Of a stretch of DNA of 64,000 nt, positions 12,695 to 24,460 are shown in pieces. Location: assembly GCA_021396245.1 (NCBI GenBank), contig WNYE01000006.1:372001-436000 (forward strand), in the 5' to 3' direction. The notes beneath the pieces are model-generated. The model had not been told where the DNA came from, did no database searches, and worked only from the letters and a program-made list of their open reading frames with translations. Both the position numbers and the translations under genes were made by a program. Each line of letters opens with the position of its first letter. Position 1 is the stretch's first letter. Origin of the DNA: Sporothrix humicola. Taxonomy: Eukaryota; Ascomycota; Sordariomycetes; Ophiostomatales; Ophiostomataceae.

Positions 12695-15082
12695 ATGGCG
12701 TCACCCTTTACGCCCTACACCTACATCCAATGCCCTTGCTCGGACTCTGCCCATCTTCCGAGTGCTGAATCGTCCAGTCGCCCCTCGTCGTCAGATCGAA
12801 AGGCGGGTGGTGGCAGCGGCGGCAGTGGGGGAGGAACGGGAGCTGAAGCAGGAGGCGATGGCGAGGCCGACGAGGACGACCGCACCTTTGACCCCCGTTC
12901 GCCGAGGGCCAATTACAGCCTCTACCCCCTCGAATACCTCCTCTACTGCGAAGACTGCCACCAGATCCGGTGTCCGCGATGCGTGGCCGAGGAGATTGTC
13001 ACCTACTACTGCCCGAACTGCTTGTTCGAGGTGCCCACAAGCAACCTGAAGAGCGAAGGCAACCGGTGAGTGCGCCCCCTATGCATGATACTCTTCCTTT
13101 TTCACCATTTCTTGCCTCCACGTATTTTGCATCTTCTGCATGCAGGGTGCATTCTGTGCACGCATGTGTACATATGCGTTAAGCGTGTGCATGTCTGTCG
13201 ACGCGTAGCTTTTCAGCTGCGGGCGGCCTGCTTGTTGCTGCTGGCTCTTGGTGTGCATACATATCGCCGCCGTGGGGTGGCACAACTTTTACTTTTACTT
13301 TTTTTTTCCTTTGCCTCGGTGTGTTTGCTCTTTAGCTTCGTGCTTTTGCTAACCAGTCTTACGTTACCCTCCCACAGATGCACGCGAAGCTGCTTCCAAT
13401 GCCCCGTCTGCATTGCCCCTCTGACCGTCACGAATCTCGAAACCCCGTCGTCCAGCTCGACCCTTGCTGTTCCCGAGGGCAGCAGCTCGTCTTCTTCGTC
13501 GCACACCGGTAGCTTCTTGCTGAGCTGCAGCTTTTGCCAGTGGAGCTCGACCGAAGTCGGCATCAAGTTTGACAAGGCAAACGGCCTGTACGGGCAGCTT
13601 GCCAAGGTGCGCAATGGCGGCAAAGCGCGCCTCGTGCCCAAAGAACAGAAATCGAAGCGGCGAGATCTGGCTTCGCCGCTGTCCTCGGCGCCAAACCTGC
13701 TGTCGGGAACGGGCGACAACCCAGGTGGCCTCAACCCGTCACCAGAGCCAAAGTTCGGGACGGGCGACGGCGACGGTGAGGAGGGCCTGGATCTGGAGAC
13801 ACAGTATGCCAACTTGAAGCAATTCTACCAGCGGCAGCTGTCGGAGACAAGTGGTGGCGGTGTTGGTGGCCTGTCTTCGTTTGGCGACCTGAGCTTTGGC
13901 TCTCCGGCATCGTTGTCCCGCATTATGAGCATGTACACGTCCGGTATGACCGGCACTGGTTCACGCTTTGATAAAAAGGCGCAGTCGCGGATCCGGAGCA
14001 TGCGTGAAGCCCGTGATGAGGGAGAGGGGTTTCAGCCCGCCATCCTAGACGAGTCGGCCGCTATTGCCCGCCTGCAGGGGCAGGGCCCGGATGGCCAAGG
14101 TAAAGGTGCAAGTGGCCGAGGCAGTTTCTCCGGTGAAGGTGGTGCAGACGGCTGGGACTTGACGACTACGTCCGAGCAACGGACGGCACAGTCCAAGTTT
14201 ATTGGCGATGAGCACCTCCATGGCCGTGCCCGTTTCCTTGATGAGCTGCGACCCATCCCCTTCTTACTGCGCACAAAGCGCTCCAAGCGGTGCCCCATCT
14301 GCCGACACATTATCAGCAAGCCCGAGGCGAAGTCGACTAACAACCGGTTCCGCATTCGGCTTGTCGCCGGCAGCTATATTCCCAGCATCTCCATCCGACC
14401 TCTTCAGGGAGGTGCTCCAGTTCCGGTGCCCACGTCATCACGGTCTGCAGCTGCTGCTGCGGCGGCGGCAGCGGTTCCCACGAACATTCTGGAACCACTC
14501 AAGCCTGTGCAGTACATCTTGACGTTCAAGAATCCCATCTTTGAGAGCGTCAAGGTTACGTTGGCCACTCCGTCAACAACGCCGGGCCGGTTTGCCAGCA
14601 AAGTCACCGTGCTGTGCCCACAGTTTGAAATTGACTCCAACACAGACGTGTGGGACGATGCTTTGCGAGACAGCGTCGCCGGTGGTGGTGGAAGCGGCAG
14701 CGGTAGTGGCAGCAGTAGCCGGCGAGCAGAAGACGGCGGCGGTCAACAGCAAGCCATTGCTGGCAAGATCTGGGAGCGCGGGCGCAACTGGGTCAGCATC
14801 GTGGTCGAAGTGGTCCCGCCATCGCTCAACCTGGACCTGCTGGCCATGGCGAGCAAACCGATTGGCAAGGTGGATGAGGGCGCGACCAAGAAGATCGACC
14901 TCAGCCCTCTGCGCGAGGATGAAGACATTGTCGAGATTCCAATGTTTGTGCGCGTCGAGTGGGAGACGGACGCAGGTCAGGACGGTGTCGGTGTTTCGTC
15001 GAGCAAGGACAAGGACGCCAAAGAGAAGAGGGAGCTGGCGTACTGGTGTGTCCTGGGCATCGGCCGTGTCCGTCACGACTAG
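12695..15082 (+). CDS. ro-2: Dynactin subunit p62 (DCTN4 / RO-2 family)
   Basis: Exons 12695-13065 and 13378-15082, joined by an unusually long 312-nt intron (GTGAGT...CCCACAG), give 691 aa. The protein would be the p62 pointed-end subunit of dynactin, the activator of cytoplasmic dynein needed for nuclear and vesicle transport in hyphae. The cysteine-rich zinc-binding region is clear: YCEDCHQIRCPRC, YYCPNC, then CTRSCFQCPVC across the splice junction and a later SFCQWSS; a further CPICRHI lies near residue 420. The family hallmark NYSLYPLEYLLYCEDC is present. A Gly/Ser/Asp-rich insertion at residues of about 30-68 and an Ala run near 455-465 look like lineage-specific low-complexity insertions. 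The start has a CGCAATGG context. Confidence 0.93.
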
Positions 15083-15479
15083 ACAGGAACATCTGCAATG
15101 CAGAAGGGATCATATAGATGAGATACTCATGAGAGCGTGCATGCCATTTACTACAATATACCCACGTTATTACGAGAGAATACCATGAGTTAATGATGAG
15201 CAAAGTCAAGTACACGAGATACAATCACAGAGAAAAGGCACAGTAGTTTTAGACCGTGGATTATGCACTTTTAAGATTTTTTTCTTATTATTCCATCATT
15301 TGTGACATGAAAACAAAGTGTCGAGCAGTTTGACTCCAGCCGGCCCTCCCTTTGGCAACATAAAAAGAAAGCAAGAACAAACAAAACCCGGTTCTTCCTA
15401 GCTTTTAGTGTGTATAAAGAAAAAAGAAAAATTCGTCACACCATTTTAGACGCCTTCATCACAACTCGTAACGAGTCGC
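15083..15479. other. Short convergent intergenic region
   Basis: AT-rich 3' flank shared by the dynactin p62 gene and the minus-strand ribosomal protein gene. Nothing beyond UTR-like sequence is visible. Confidence 0.6.
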
Positions 15480-16755
15480 TTAGAACTCGGAGTTGTTCTG
15501 GGGGAACTCGAAGACGACGGCGCGGCCGGTGAGTCTCCGGTAGACCTCAGAGTACGAGTCCAGGCGGTAGTCGACGCCGCCGCGCTCCTTCTCGTCGAGG
15601 ATGACCTTGAGGGTCTTGGAGCCGTCCTCCTTGGTGCGGAGACGCTTGCCGACAATCTCGACGGGGTAGACGAGGTCAGTCAGGATGGCGTCGTGGACAG
15701 CAGTCAGGGTGCGCGAACGGGGGCGCTTCTGCTTCTGGGTGTTGCGGGAGCGGCTGGAGCGCTTGGGGCGGGGGAGAATGCGGCGCGAGGCCAGGATCAG
15801 GACGTGGCGGTCGGGGAACTTCTTCTCCAGCTCACGGGTGAGGCTACAAATGTTAGAGAGGGTCCAACAGAATGTATCAAGGAAGTTTGGGTCAACTTAC
15901 CGCTGCTGGACGCGGTGGAAGCCCTGCAGGGATGGGACGGGGACAAAAATGACAATAGCCTTCTTGCCGTGGCCAACCTCGATCTAAAGATCCAAAGTCA
16001 GCATGCGAGCTCCTGGAGTATTATGACAACGAGTGTTTGCAATAACATCCATGGACCGCTTCCCGTCCAGTATCCTTCACGTGTTATGTTTGTGTGGTTG
16101 TCGACTTTTTGAAAACGAGAAACCGCCGTCATGTGGGAGAGTCGAGAGAAATGTCGGGATACGGAGAAAGAAGTCTTCGAAGACAAAATCGAGAACAGGC
16201 CGCGTCTGTCGACATTCGTGGACCGATGTTTGAGGAGAGTCGATGTGTCAAAAGTAAATGTCGAAACTGACAGAAAACTGCAACGGAGCACCTTTCGGTA
16301 CGAGGGAGATCTGAACACTGGTCCGGTCTTTCGACAGCAGTGTTTTGCTCAAAGCCCGCTCCGTGGATCGCATCCTCCGTCTCGCATCGTATACAATTGA
16401 GTAGATCGACTCGTCTCGTTCACGGTTGTCGGAATGTCGTCGTCGATCCAAGTCTCGATTCGATCGTTTTGTCTTCTTCCTTCTCAATGTCGTCGAGATC
16501 TTCGTCGTCCGCCACATGCAGTGGTTGTCGTCGGTCACAGACCACGGATGTTATGCAAATCACAAAAACTGAATTCATTCAGGAATATCTCACCTCGCGA
16601 GCAGACACGAACTGCAGAGGGCGCAGGGCAGACTTCAGGTCGGCGGTGTTGGACTCGAGGTCGAACAGAGCACCGGCGATGCTGGCCTCAAGCTCAGAGG
16701 GCTTGGCGCGGGACGGGCTGTTGGCCGCGATCTTGTTCAGCTGGGGGGCAGACAT
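15480..16755 (-). CDS. rps7: 40S ribosomal protein eS7 (S7)
   Basis: Three exons on the minus strand, 16755-16594, 15983-15901 and 15843-15480, give 202 aa, the usual length for fungal eS7. Recognisable stretches are FDLESNTADLKSALRPLQF, the IEVGHGKKAIVIFVPVP block, HRVQQRLTRELEKKFPDRHV, and the C-terminal GVDYRLDSYSEVYRRLTGR. The protein is part of the small ribosomal subunit. Intron 1 is 610 nt, far longer than most introns in the window, while intron 2 is 57 nt; long 5'-proximal introns are common in ribosomal protein genes. All junctions are GT-AG and keep phase. The stop is TAA right after NNSEF. Confidence 0.96.
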
Positions 16756-17634
16756 TTTGACGGTTTGTGATGGTTGTCGATTATTGAAAGTCGATGTCGT
16801 CGTCGGATGTCGAGAAGAGGGAGGGAGGGAAAGAAAAGAATTTCAGAGCCAGCAGTAGGGTGCGGTGGGACTAACTGAGAAAGAGCGGGAAAAAAAATTG
16901 GCCAGGCTAGCGCCAATTGCTGGGACTTTTTTGCAAGGGCCGTAATTTTCAGCGTGAGGGTTAGCAAACCCTTGCATTTTGGCCAATGAGAGGCTGTCCA
17001 ATTGGCCCCACTAGAGCTAGGCGGTGGATGGCGGCAGAACTTGCAGGGCCCATCGCTTCTCATTACATAATCTCACGAACTCGACTTTTTTGTGGGTCTC
17101 CAACGGACACCAGGCTCGACTCTCACAACCCCGCGGCCGTTCAAGCATCACTCCATTGATGTGCGTCGTACCGCCGTTTATGTTCTCATTTATTACCTCT
17201 GTTATTACTCCGTAAAGCGCCGTGACATGTTTACGACGCATATGGCGGTAGATACGACAGAAATGATACGCTGACAGGAGGGAAATAAGAGGTCGGTCGC
17301 GCCTGCCCCGGAAATGCGCTCTTCGTAACTGCCATGTGGGCAGGCCCAAGAGGTTCTCAGTCTTCAGGGGCATTCATTTGTACATAATACGGTCCTGCCC
17401 CTCAAATGCTGTTTACTCTTCTCGCTTTCGATTTTGTCACATTTTGCTGTGATTTTTGTTCAGATGTTTTGAACATTTTATTTTTATTTACATTCTAAAA
17501 TCATACGCATATTGTTTGTTCATCATGATGGCATCGTCGGCGCCTCTTGGTTTGCCTTTCTCCTTCGCTCGCTCCTTTTGTTCCTAATCCGAGATCCAAA
17601 TCAAACCTCAACTCCTCGAAACAACTTCTCTTCC
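16756..17634. other. eS7 promoter and ADH 3' flank
   Basis: The part next to 16755 is CT-rich on the minus strand, as expected for the eS7 leader and promoter. One TACTCCGTA copy lies at 17206. The 17400-17630 part is T-rich 3' flank of the alcohol dehydrogenase. No gene is supported. Confidence 0.5.
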
Positions 17635-18717
17635 CTACTGGCCGAATTCATTCTCATAGTTGGTGAGGCAGAACCGATAGTGCACGTCGTTCTTGTGCAG
17701 GCGCTGCAGGGTCTTGGACAGGTTGTCGGCACCAATGGGCACCTGCTCGATCCACGGGTGGATCTCCTTGTCGGCAGCAAGCTGCAGCATGGCCAGCACC
17801 TCCTTGCGCGAGCCCAAGTGGCTGCTGCCGATGAAGCAGCCGTTGCTCAGGAAATCCTGGTTGCGGATGGCCGAGCCCTCGCCCTCGGGCAGGCCGACGC
17901 TGACCCAGCGGGCGTGGACGTCGAGCAGCGACAGGTAGGTCTTGAGGTCAAAGTCCTCGGTCGAGTTGGCCGTGTTGAGGATGAGGTCGAACGTCATGAC
18001 GTGGTCCTTGGCCCAGTCCTTGTCGCTGGTGGCCAGGAAGCCGTCGGCGCCCAGCTTCAGGGCGTCGGCCTCCTTGGCGTGCGAGCGCGAAATGGCCCAG
18101 ACCTCGGCGCCGAGCGCCTTGGCGAACAGGACACCAAAGTGGCCAATGCCGCCGATACCGACAACACCGACCTTCTTGCCGGGGCCGCAGCCGTTGCGGA
18201 CCAGCGGGCTGTAGGCAGTCAGACCGGCGCACAGCATGGGCGCGGCCTCGTGGGTGGGCACCTTGTCAGGGATGGGGAAGACCCAGTGCTCGTGTGTGCG
18301 GACGTGCGACGAGTAGCCGCCCTGGCTGATGATGCCCGTCTCGGGCCACTTGGCGCCATAAGTGTCGAGCTGCTGGAGGCAGTACGTCTCGTTGTCGTTC
18401 TTGCACTGGCGGCAGTCGAGGCACGAGTACGACTGGGCACCGACACCAACGCGCTGGCCCTCCTTAATCAGAGTGACCTTGGGGCCGACGCGGATGGCCT
18501 TGCCGACAATCTCGTGGCCGACGGCGAGCGGAAAGTGCTGCTCGCCCCAGCCGCCGTTAACAGTGTGGACATCGCTGCCGCAGACACCACAGGCCTCGAT
18601 CTTGATGTCGACGTCGTAATCACCAAACGGCTTGGGCTCAAACTCGTTCTTGTGGAACGTGGTCCAGGTCTCGGGGCTGTGGACCTGGAAGCCGGTGAAC
18701 TTCTCGGGGTACGGCAT
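17635..18717 (-). CDS. NADP-dependent zinc alcohol dehydrogenase (ADH6/cinnamyl-ADH type)
   Basis: Single exon, 360 aa. It is a medium-chain dehydrogenase/reductase that interconverts aldehydes and primary alcohols with NADP(H), in the cytosol. Catalytic zinc ligands sit in ACGVCGSDVH (Cys46 region) and GHE (His68); structural zinc cysteines are at about 99, 102, 105 and 113 in YSCLDCRQCKNDNETYC. The Rossmann motif GVVGIGGIGHFG is near residue 180. The Ser-Arg-Ser following the second beta strand (WAISRSHAKE) fits NADP preference in the ADH6/ADH7 group. The frame is open 56 codons further upstream, but that part is Ser/Leu-rich leader; the ATG at 18717 with ACCACAATG-like context and MPYPEKFTG matches the family start. 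The substrate cannot be fixed from sequence. Confidence 0.92.
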   Translation of the reverse strand: MPYPEKFTGFQVHSPETWTTFHKNEFEPKPFGDYDVDIKIEACGVCGSDVHTVNGGWGEQHFPLAVGHEIVGKAIRVGPKVTLIKEGQRVGVGAQSYSCLDCRQCKNDNETYCLQQLDTYGAKWPETGIISQGGYSSHVRTHEHWVFPIPDKVPTHEAAPMLCAGLTAYSPLVRNGCGPGKKVGVVGIGGIGHFGVLFAKALGAEVWAISRSHAKEADALKLGADGFLATSDKDWAKDHVMTFDLILNTANSTEDFDLKTYLSLLDVHARWVSVGLPEGEGSAIRNQDFLSNGCFIGSSHLGSRKEVLAMLQLAADKEIHPWIEQVPIGADNLSKTLQRLHKNDVHYRFCLTNYENEFGQ

Positions 18718-21700
18718 TGTGGTGGTGGTGGGGTTATGAAGCTGTGAGGCTGTTGTGAGGAGTTGTTGACAAGAGATGGAAAGGGGTTTTGGGTATCGAG
18801 AAGAGAGATTGCAATGAGAAGAAAAGAGAAGACGAGGGGAAACGAAACGACAAGTCGAGGGGAATGGTAAATAAAGAGAATGCAATGATGGGAACAGCTT
18901 CCTACAGCTTTGCGCCTCTCCCCGCCTTATATTAGCAAGCTGCTATCGTCTCTTTTCTCTTTTCTTCCCCATTTTTCTTGTTCTCATTTTGTCATTTTCT
19001 TCTTTCATTTTCTCCCTTTCTGTTACTTTCTCTTCACCCGCCCCGTGGTGACATCAAGCTCGGCCGTGTCGTTCGGTTTTTCGCCTCCGCAAACGCTTCC
19101 GCTAAGGAGGGGCCAACAAAACAGAAATCAAAATGGGGGGATGGGCGGCCGAGGACGTGTCAAAGGTGCTGCAAGTGCAGACCAAGTGCAGAAAGCTTTC
19201 AAAAGCGGGCGAACTTGAAAGAGCAATGCCGCCGTGAACTAGGCCGACGACCATTCGAGGCAGCTCCAAGTCGAGCAAGTACTTTTCCGTGTCTTTTACG
19301 TTTTTACTTTCCTCTTACTCTTACTCTGTCACTTGTGCCCCAGATCATAATCCAAGCCATTCTCGTCTCATCCTCGACTAATCCATCGCCGTCGTACTTT
19401 GGATCCCATGAACCCTCCTCCGGAAAAATGGACAGGTAAAAACAGCCAGCATCGTCTCATCGTTTTGTTTTGCAGTGTACATTTCCCCTCGTCTCTTTCC
19501 CCCATTTAGACTTCTCCAATTCCCCTCCATGAGAGATACATCGCTTGCAGGCAAGAAAAAAAGAAGACGAAAAAGAAGACAAAAAAGACCCTAGCATCCC
19601 GCACTAACACTTTTAGACTGTTCTCTACCAACGCCTGCCGGGAGCTGTTTAGCCCGAAGCACACCTATGCACCTGCCGCACGGGGTGTTTCCAGGCGTGC
19701 TTTCCAGGCGAGCCAGGGTGCGTCCTGCTAGGCTTGGCTCCATTTATTCCACCAACTGCGTGCGGCAGCGCGGGTGTAAAAGTGAAAAGTGGGGTGCGAT
19801 CTTTCCAGAAAATGTGTGTTCTTTGGTGGCATCACGGTCCTCAAATCCTTCTTGTCCCGTTTTTGGGGGATCGCGGGGTCGACATGACCATACTCTCTCT
19901 GTGTCTTGCCGTGGTACTCGGTGTGCAAGGCCGAGTTAGCGAGCTGCAACAGTGGGATATGAAGCCCGAGAAAGTCCATAAGAAGGCGGCCAACCTCGCA
20001 AAGTCAAAAACGAACCGAAGAACGAGCAGCGATTTGCTCTTGATGCTTCTGTTGAGGCTGTCGGAGAGGTTGGAATCTAGTTGAACTTGGCCGAGACTAG
20101 TCTGGCTCTCACTCCAACCGGGCCGCTACTGCAACAGCACCGACAAAGCAGACAACAGAAAACGTGACAAGTATTGGCGAGGAAGCATCTGACATTACTA
20201 GCGCAAAAGAGATACAGGCATCAAGGCAAAGGCAAAACGGTTCCAAGCGGCTGTCTTTTTACTCCCACTTTCGACTTACACCCACTTACACTAAACCACC
20301 GGACACGACAAACAGGGGAAACCTCGGCGAGTTGCAATTCACGGCGAGCTTCCCGCTAGCGACCCGGGGAATTTTCAGCATTTTCTCGTATCGATTTCTT
20401 CGACGACTTTCAAGAAATAAAACTGAAGGAAAGTTGGATACAAAATTGGAAACAAAATTGGAGAAGGCGCTGCAAAAAGACTGGAGATCTCAGCGCACGT
20501 GAACAAGAAAACAACGAAGAATACGGCGAACTCGTGAGGTCAAGGTCTGAAGGCATCTCGTGCTAGATTAGGTTTTGCTGTGTCAATTTCTTATCTTCAT
20601 ATGGATCAGCCTCGCTCCTTTCGCTCGTCGCTATTTCCAAAGATGTCACTCGGAGCCGCATCCCAAATTTACAAAATAGTACAGCCTTCCGTGACCGGGC
20701 TGAAATGTCTGATATGAGTATGTAAGAGCCTGCAAAGTACGATATTTTCATCTCCAGTTTAAAGTCGATCGGAGCTGCCGTTGGAGTCAACGGTATCTAT
20801 GAAGATTTGTTGTCAAGTGGAGATATGGACTTAACACCCGCCGATAAAGATATCGCCGAACTTTGTTGCTGTCGTGGAAAGTGAAAGCGAGGATGTGTTC
20901 TAGATCTCGTTTGCTGCTATTTTCGAGGAAAGTGTGAGATTTCACACGGTGTGAAGCAGATGGTGGTCATGGTACATGATTCAGAGTCCCATTCACGTGT
21001 ATCTCAGCCTTGTACCTTGACCATGCCAACCTTGAAACTTGCAAGACCACCCGATTCATCATATACTTTTTATTATATTGTATCAAATCAGAGTATGTTC
21101 GGGTGAAGATAATTTTTTTGGATTATTTTTTTCATGTTTTGTTTTTTATTTGATAAAATTTCATTCCTTTTTTTTTAAAAAAAAAAAAAAGAAAAAATTA
21201 TTGCGGGTCAAAATTAAAATTCAATGAATGTAATCCGATATACGAAAATCACCGTCAATGATGAAACATTCTTAAAAGCTAAATAATAAAGAACGAAATA
21301 TTAGAAATAAACAACAATGAAAGGTTATAAGGGGCGTAAACCAATCAAGAACAGACGCAGGTCCTCTAGGCAGCACGAGGAGGGATTTCGACCATGATAC
21401 ATTCACACACCAAAGACCAAGACACTCATAAGGCAAACCGCACAAATAAGGAACGATGCGGCAACTACTGCCGACACTTCGGATCCGCGCCTCGTGGCCA
21501 TGATCCGCAACAGGGGTGCTTCCGCTGGGTTGCTTCCGACCATAAAACACCTACGCGTCGAGATATGCCGAGATGGCGATGGCCATTGAGGGCTCTCGAG
21601 CAATTTTTCATACATGCTCCCACACACGACCGACGTCATCTCCCCCAACCCAGAGACTGAAGGATCTTGTGCCTGGCTGACAGCAACCACCAGGACAGAC

Positions 21701-22811
21701 CAATGGCGTGTACTACTTTTTGTGAACGTACACACCAGCATTTGATAGATCTGGGACTACTTAATTCAGGAAAGAGAACGCAAAGAGATGATCAGCCTTA
21801 CGACCTACAGGCCAAAGTCGCCTCAAGCATATCCATTTGCTCGATATTTGACTATGACATAGGCATAAAGATGCAATAAGCCGAGCCAAACTGTGCGTGC
21901 CCGAAAGTGACATCACATGCATATCTTCTTCTTTACAGATCACAGATCTTTGGCGTTCCGGCCGCCCCGGCCAAATCGGATGTCGTTGCCTGCGGGCGTC
22001 TCTCGGCGTCGTAATCGGCATGGCTGTGTACAAAGCGTCAAATTGAACTGCCGTGACACTAGACAGGCCTTTGGTCTCTTGTCATGTCGAGCATAACGTC
22101 TGTTCGGCGTTGTGGTGGAATCATTCATCCGCCGCAGGAGTAGCAGTTGAGAGCGATAAGAATCTGACACCGGCCAGGCCAGTTCATCCGTCTTTATCGG
22201 TCGAAACATGATGTGTGGCGGAGATATTATGTCCATACGTCGTACTCCGTATTCCAGAAAGCTTCTTTGACATCTTTCATTGATATGTCCCGGCAATGCA
22301 CAGCCACAGAACTTTGGCAACTTTTTGGTGATGTTTGGTGGGATCAAGGCAATTTGCAGTCGGATGCGGGGCAATTTGATGAAATTCAGGGCACTTGGCA
22401 TCAATTGGCAGCACAAATGGGCACTGACAAGCACAAGTGAAGTTTGCAATCGGGGAACGGACCCGCTAATTGCTCCGTGGATGCGCTAGACCTTTTCTAG
22501 GCGCCAACGGACCAATCCAAGAGCGTTAAAGGCCCTGAAAATCAGTGAAGGAGCAAGAAAATCCCACACCAAAATTACTATCAGCTGTTCTCATCGCTCG
22601 GAAGCTCCCTGCCCCGGAGCTTGTATTACCAGCCGTTTTTGCCCCCTGTCGGTCTTGGCTGGAGTACAGCTGGAGAATTTGAGATTTGACGTCCAGACTG
22701 AAAAACAGCTTCACCCCTTTCTGATAAAAAGGTGCAAACCACCGCTTCTCTTTCGCCAATTGACGCCTCACCACCCATCCTCACATCGACAATCCCCTTC
22801 TGCACCTCACA
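18718..22811. other. 4.1-kb intergenic region, one possible tiny exon
   Basis: It holds the ADH leader (to about 18900) and then sequence without family matches. A small start-like exon, 19408-19435, reads MNPPPEKWT and ends in a GTAAAA donor; possible acceptors follow at 19475 and 19616, but no downstream exon is convincing. About 21060-21290 is an AT-rich patch with long T and A runs. One TACTCCGTA copy is at 22243. The last 100 bases are the CT-rich ERG24 leader. I cannot support a gene. Confidence 0.4.
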
Positions 22812-24403
22812 ATGGCTTCAAAAGCGAAATCCAAGACGCCCGTCGCCGCCAAAGACGCGCCGCACGGCTACGAATTCGGCGGACCGTGAGTGTTCAGTCC
22901 CCCCTTTTTTGAAGCATCACGACTTTGGCAACATCTTCTAACCAACCTTCTCCTCTCAGACTCGGCGCTTTTGGCGTCAGCTTTGGCCTGCCTGTCCTCC
23001 TCTACCTCTTCACCTTTGCCTGCAACGACATTTCTGGCTGTCCCGCCCCCTCTCTCCTGAGCCCTTCGACGCTCGATCTCGAGACCCTGAAGCAAGAAGT
23101 CGGATGGCCTGAGAACGGCATCTGGGGCCTCGCCAACTGGCGCGTGACCGGCTGGACGCTGGCCTACTACCTGCTGAGTGCTGTTCTGTACCGTGTTCTG
23201 CCCGGCGCCCAGGTTGAGGGCATCGAGCTCGACAACGGCGGCCGCCTCAAGTACAAGTTCAACACGGTTTACTCGACCATCTTCACCGTCAGCCTTGTCG
23301 TCGCTGGCACGATCGCCCAGGGCGCCGAGTTCCCGCTGTGGACGTTTATGACCGACAACTACCTGCAGCTGCTGACGGCCAACATTCTGATCTCCATGGC
23401 CCTGGCCACGTTTGTCTACGTCCGCAGCTTCAGCGTGCCCAAACCGGCCGACCGCAAGCCCGGCGATTTGCGTGAACTGGCTGCCGGTGGCCACTCGGGC
23501 AATGTCATGTACGACTGGTTCATTGGCCGTGAGCTCAACCCGCGCATCACGCTGCCGATCCTTGGCGAGTACGACATCAAGTCGTTTATGGAGCTGCGCC
23601 CAGGCATGCTGGGCTGGATGTTGTTCAACTTTGCGCACATTGCCAAGCAGTACCGCAACTTTGGCGTTGTGACCGACAGCATCGTGTTCATTTCGGTCGT
23701 CCAGTTTATCTACATTATCGACAGCCAGATTATGGAGCCGGCCATCCTGACGACCATTGACATTACAACCGACGGCTTCGGCATGATGCTGTCCTTTGGC
23801 GACCTGGTGTGGGTGCCCTTCCTCTACTCGACCCAGACACGCTACCTCTCCAACTACCCCGTGTCCCTCGGCTGGTTCGGCGTCGCCTGCATGGGCGCTG
23901 TGCTTGTCACGGGCTTCTCCATCTTCCGCCTCGCCAACTCCCAAAAGAACAACTTCCGCACCAACCCCAACGACCCCCGCGTCGCCCACCTCAAGTACAT
24001 CACCACCAAGACCGGCTCGCGCCTCATCATCTCGGGCTGGTGGGGCCTCGCCCGCCACATCAACTACTTTGGCGACTGGATCCAGTCCTGGCCCTACTCG
24101 CTACCCACCGGCCTGGCCGGCTACGCCGTTCTGGCCGCTGACTCGGCCGGCGGCATTGCCGCTGCTGCCGCCGCCGCCGCCGGCTCCTCCGAAGTCTTTG
24201 TCCGCGCCGACGGCCAGCTCGTCGTCCCCGGCGCCGCCCGCGGCTTCGGCATGATCTTTACCTACTTTTACGTCCTCTATTTTGCCGTCCTCCTCGTCCA
24301 CCGCGACATGCGCGACGGCGAAAAGTGCGCCCGCAAGTACGGCGAGGACTGGGAAAAGTACAAGAAGATTGTGCGCTGGCACATTGTGCCGGGTCTGTAT
24401 TAA
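22812..24403 (+). CDS. erg24: Delta(14)-sterol reductase (ERG24)
   Basis: Exons 22812-22885 and 22960-24403 (74-nt intron with CTAAC branch) give 505 aa. The enzyme reduces the C14=C15 double bond of the CYP51 product in ergosterol synthesis, in the ER membrane with NADPH; it is a target of morpholine fungicides in this family. Visible signatures are the first membrane segment LGAFGVSFGLPVLLYLFTF, the conserved core MYDWFIGRELNPR, the sterol-reductase signature GWWGLARHINYFGDW near residue 390, and the C-terminal HRDMRDGEKCARKYGEDW...YKKIV. About 40 residues between the last two conserved blocks, including an Ala run, look like an insertion relative to the family as I remember it. The stop is TAA, 57 nt before the first hairpin repeat. 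Confidence 0.94.
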
Positions 24404-24460
24404 GCTAAGCCTGAGCGAAGTGAGGGCTTTTGGTCCTCGCTACGCTCTCTTTTTCTCTCA

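Noticed and set aside
16248..16538. 96-codon frame inside eS7 intron 1
   Set aside because: Arg/Ser/Thr-rich random-looking translation, no start context and no family.
15984..16593. Intron-encoded snoRNA in eS7
   Set aside because: I could not place a convincing C/D or H/ACA box pair on the transcribed strand.
17512..18747. 411-codon open frame antisense to the alcohol dehydrogenase
   Set aside because: Shadow of a GC3-biased gene; the sense strand has all zinc and Rossmann motifs.
19408..19435. Possible first exon MNPPPEKWT of a tiny gene
   Set aside because: Donor is acceptable but no continuing exon shows a conserved or coding-like pattern.
21060..21290. RIP-degraded transposon in the AT-rich patch
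   Set aside because: Only about 230 bp, dominated by homopolymer runs, with no detectable transposase or reverse-transcriptase remnant or terminal repeats.
22868..24058. 396-codon open frame antisense to ERG24
   Set aside because: Shadow frame; crosses the ERG24 intron without its own splice or start signals.
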